Assembly: GCF_003369915.1 (NCBI RefSeq)
Contig: NC_046675.1
Span: 30,318,001-30,382,000, forward strand
Direction of reading: 5' to 3'
DNA: 64,000 nt
Origin: Drosophila miranda
Taxonomy: Eukaryota > Arthropoda > Insecta > Diptera > Drosophilidae
Both the position numbers and the translations under genes were made by a program. The notes under the pieces are model-generated. The model was given only the letters and a program-made list of their open reading frames with translations. It was not told where the DNA came from and did no database searches. Below, in pieces: positions 60,401 through 64,000 of this stretch (position 1 is its first letter; each line of letters begins with the position of its first letter).

Positions 60401-63400
60401 AAGGATTCCCATTTGATTTTCTAGGAATTGATTTACTTTAAAATTGGCCAGCGCTGAGAGCTCCACTTGTGCAGCAGAATATCGGCATAGGGACGAATGC
60501 GATCGCGCATGGTTTGATCAGCGCCCGGAACTTGATTTTGCAATGCCACAAATTCAGCTACAAAGATGAGAGTTAAGTTAAGAATAGGGCTTGGAGTGTA
60601 TTTGAGGCCTAACATACCCTCTCCCAACCTTCGTCGGGCACAATGATACAGCAGCTCCTTTAGAGCAATCTCCTGGTGAAACGAACCAAGGGAAAATATC
60701 GCTAGAAGCATTTGCACCATCATCGAGTTGCTATTCCGTGTGTCATCTTCATCGTTGAACTGTAAGAACTGGAATTCGATCAACATTCACGCGGTTTTGT
60801 TTTTGTTTCACTTGCCGCAAGCTTTTTGAATTCAATGCTCTCGTACAGCTCCCTACAGAATTCCGAGTGCTGCAGCGAATGGCTGATTGGATCGCTGGCC
60901 ACGCAGTTTGTGTTGAGAACAATGCCCAGGGTAGAGATCGTGGCAAAGCGCACATCTAGCGTGGGCATGGTAATGAATTTCGCCGTGGACTTGCAGAGCA
61001 CCAAAAAGTTTTCCATCAGATAGATGTCCGGACAACGCTCGGCAATCGAGCCAACGCAACGCACAATTTTGGCTGTAAGGCGGGAGGTATAGGATTTCTT
61101 CAGAGCAATCTTCAGCAGTGAACTCAACGCCATCCACATGTCATCCAGCTGCTGTTCCGTATGGTAGACAAAGTGGAAAATAGCTGCAATGCAAGGGAAA
61201 ACCTTGCTTATAGAGTCCTGTCGGATGGCATACGTTATTTGACTTACTAGGAATATGATCCACTATCTCATTGATGACATCCAAATCGAGATGATGATGC
61301 TGGAAAACGTACTTCAGTTTGTCCACCAGCCATATGATGGCTGCATCCGATATACTGTCGCAGCTGCACAGCATCTGAAGAGGGGGTAAGGAATAAGGTA
61401 AAATTTCATTGTAGACACACTCCTACCTTGGTCACAATTATCACATCTGAAGGCGTCCAACGCATAGTAATTTTCGAGATGTATTCAAAGGACTCGTCAT
61501 GATGCGAACTGAGGCTGCACAGAGCCCCCAAAATGTGCAAACAATGAGCTGTTATGGTAGCATGAACCGCACTATCAGATCGCTCCCGGCGCATGCCTGG
61601 AAAAAGGATACATATTTAATATTAAATTACAAACTAAAATACCGTAGATAGCCTTTACAATGATCTTTGAGAGTAGATCCTGTAAATTCCACCAACATTT
61701 CTATGGGTTGTCTCTCCAGGTAGTCCAAAAGAATGGAATTAGATCGGAAAACCGTGAGCACAGCGATCTGTTGCCGAAGAATCTCACGCAGGTCACTCTC
61801 ATCCATCATCTCTGTACAATTGGCTTTGTATTGGAACTGAAAACGAGCAGAGAACATCAGGAAGTAGATTTTAAAGCTATCAAAGCCATCCGATACCCAC
61901 CTCAATGTGGCTCAAAAACAGGCCTATTCTCTTGATCAAAGGACAGCCAGTAAAATTGTCGGCATCGAAGACTTTGTAGTAAAGAAGTCTCTCCATGGTG
62001 CAGACTAGCCTCTCCAGATTGTTCAGATTCTTTAGTATGGCAGCCGCTTGACTCTCGCTGGCACTCGGAAAGTTGAGGCTGCGCATAAGAAACTCATAAT
62101 TGCTTTGGTAAAGGCAGTTCTTTGCTGGCGACTTGTGTTTGCTGTGCAGCTGCTGGTTGGCAGACTTAACAGGCGCCACATATTCCTTGTCCAGGCAAAG
62201 CAGTTGCTTGTTGTATCTATAGGCTATGAGATTCTGATCGGTTGGGACTGTGCCTGGATCTGGGCTGTTGCACAGCTGTTGCAGCTGCTGCTCGTCCAGA
62301 AAGTTGATGATGCTAATCGAAAATGTATCTGCCAGGAGGTTGGCATCAATGCTGGCTATATTGTGTATCACCTGAGTGACACTGCTTCTCCCACCGCTGC
62401 CATAGGCCCAGCTAATAATGGGCTCCAGTGCAGCCGATGCCTTATCCTGACCGCATTGTCCTGCACGTATGTAAATCTCGCGTATGGTGGCAATGCATTC
62501 GTTGCGCTTCAGCATCTCATTCGAGATGATGTTGTGCAACAGGCTAGAGGCCATCTTATGATTCAATTTGTCGTGTTTGATCAGCATCTGCAGCATTAGT
62601 TGCTTCTCCTTGATCTCCTCACTGATCGTGGTGGTCACGGATATCAAATGGTTTCCCATTTGACTCCACAAGTCAGCCAGATAGTTCTCCTGTATGGATT
62701 GCGACTGTAACAGCTCTCGCTCCTTTGCGAGCAGGCATCTCACGCATATGCGCACATTTGTCAGGTTCCTGACATTGCCATACATTTGCAGGATACCCAG
62801 AACAGTGCTTAATGCCTGCTGGTAGTTGGCCACATTCAGGACCACAATGCTCAACTGCAGTACCTCTGCATATATGGCAAACCAGACATCATCGAATGTG
62901 GTTTCCTTCTTGTCAATCAACCCGAACAATACCTCCATTTTGTCCGAGGGTCTGCGTAGCTTCTTGGGCGCATCCCCATCTCCATTCGAGTCGTTTTTCC
63001 GTAACTCCAAGTCCCATAGCACCTGCAAAACATGACCTTTAAGATCAACAGTTTTGGAATATATTTCGATTTCTCACTATATACATGACCAGCGCCGACA
63101 TCTTGATGAAGGACTCGCAGAACTTGTCATTGCTCAGTTTTGCGGTCTTATAGCGGACCAAAGAATTCTTGCGTATTTCCATGTCCACGATTGTCTTCAG
63201 CCTAAGCATGGTCTGTGGCCATTTCTCGTTGAGCGGCACCCCAAAGGTGTTGAAATCGCAAACGCTGAGCTTGGGATATAGCGAATGCAGTGAATGAATG
63301 ACGCACTGGAAGAATATTTTTCTGGTGTCGTCGCGAAACACATCCTCGTTGTGATATTCGCACAGTTTGGGCAGAATCTCTTGCATGTGGAGGCACAATT

Positions 63401-64000
63401 GATGGTGGTAGTTCACAGAGAGCTGAATGAAAGAAAGAAAGAAAATATACAAGATTTAACCATACAGGTTGTATGGTTTTTATGAGGCGTATTGTATTAT
63501 ACCTCTGTGGCGAATAGGAAATATAAACGAACAATATCCGTTTTTCTGGCAGCATTTGCCGTCTGAGCAAAGTTGATCAGCTCTGGCAGGTATTCCACAA
63601 GATCAACGTGCAACTGAACGCGCTCCTTGGCCAAGCCAACAGTCTTGGTTATGCATTTCAATATCCTATTGCGTAGAAAATCATCATCGTGCACATTCAG
63701 TTCAAACAGGTACGAAAGGATGCCTGTAGCAAAAACAGGTGGTCAAATTGCAATGTTGGGCCACCTTTGGAGGTGTCACTTACGACTGTACTCATTGATT
63801 TTTAGCTCGCGAACATAGCTGGGCGAGGAGTAGATGCCCCGCTCAAGTAAGTTCATGAATCGATCGCCAAAGTACTTCACCACAGTTCGCATTTTGATGC
63901 CCTCTTCGAATGCACTAAAGATGGTTATCTTTGCCAGGAAGTGACCCTTTCCAGATGTGTCACTGCCAGCTAAGCGAAGGCATTTAACCAATTAAATTGT
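54441..64000 (-). CDS. tefu: Tefu, ATM-family checkpoint kinase (5' end outside window)
   Basis: PI3K-like Ser/Thr kinase that protects telomeres and signals double-strand breaks. About 26 minus-strand exons are visible (low ends 54441, 54678, 54985, 55302, 55741, 55975, 57026, 57402, 57956, 58186, 58679, 58884, 59145, 59572, 59902, 60252, 60437, 60618, 60812, 61247, 61427, 61643, 61901, 63078, 63503, 63784). They cover roughly 2,670 codons, so only a short N-terminal part is missing if the length is as in D. melanogaster. The N-terminal two thirds are helical HEAT-type repeats and the FAT domain. Kinase motifs are [16 protein letters not shown], the catalytic [12 protein letters not shown] (DRH) and the metal-binding HIDFG, split by an intron. 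The FATC domain ends [16 protein letters not shown]. Two junctions are uncertain: 55237/55302, and the acceptor at 60759 or 60768. The donor GTCTCT at 57401 is weak. Confidence 0.95.

Overview
This is eukaryotic DNA from a fruit fly of the genus Drosophila. The genes are split by short introns (about 50-70 bp) with GT..AG ends, intergenic DNA is AT-rich, and coding exons are GC-rich at third positions. Many products are direct matches to Drosophila proteins: Miranda, RhoGAP92B, Hs6st, Caf1-55, Art3, mRpS10 and Tefu/ATM. The DINE-1/mini-me type repeat near 19 kb resembles copies I associate with the obscura group (D. pseudoobscura, D. subobscura and relatives), but I cannot fix the species. From memory of the D. 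melanogaster map, Hs6st, mira and RhoGAP92B sit around 92B-C on 3R, whereas Caf1-55, Art3 and tefu sit around 88E. If so, the window crosses an inversion breakpoint on Muller element E between about 43 and 47.7 kb.

Layout. 1-9.3 kb: mostly non-coding, with a TIL-domain protease inhibitor (3.85 kb), a 54-aa secreted peptide gene just downstream (4.34 kb) and a dead mariner transposon (7.4-7.9 kb). 9.3-17 kb: Hs6st (heparan sulfate 6-O-sulfotransferase), whose last intron contains the intronless mira gene (asymmetric cell division adaptor) on the same strand. 17-20 kb: Hs6st 3'UTR and transposon debris. 20.3-32.5 kb: three tandem SLC22-type organic cation/carnitine transporters, with a fatty acyl-CoA reductase on the opposite strand between the second and third, and a possible 37-codon gene at 23.6 kb. 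33.4-34.2 kb: two small membrane-protein ORFs 58 nt apart that look dicistronic. 35.6-43.0 kb: RhoGAP92B (BAR plus RhoGAP) on the minus strand. 44.1-45.4 kb: a divergent pair of very small candidate genes and a related fragment, at the suspected rearrangement junction. 45.5-46.9 kb: an mpaB/DUF2236-family oxygenase-like gene. 47.7-49.1 kb: Caf1-55. 49.4-51.0 kb: Art3 (PRMT3), head to head with mRpS10 (51.3-51.9 kb). 52.3-53.3 kb: a takeout/JHBP-family gene. 54.4 kb to the window end: tefu (ATM kinase) on the minus strand, about 26 exons, 5' end outside the window.

Most of the window is a set of independent housekeeping, developmental and transport genes rather than a pathway. The SLC22 trio plus the reductase is the only local cluster with a shared metabolic flavour. 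I found no convincing new multi-gene system. The least explained items are the small genes at 4.3, 23.6, 33.4-34.2 and 44-45.3 kb. All splice sites were read by eye from GT/AG signals and reading-frame continuity; none was tested against transcripts.
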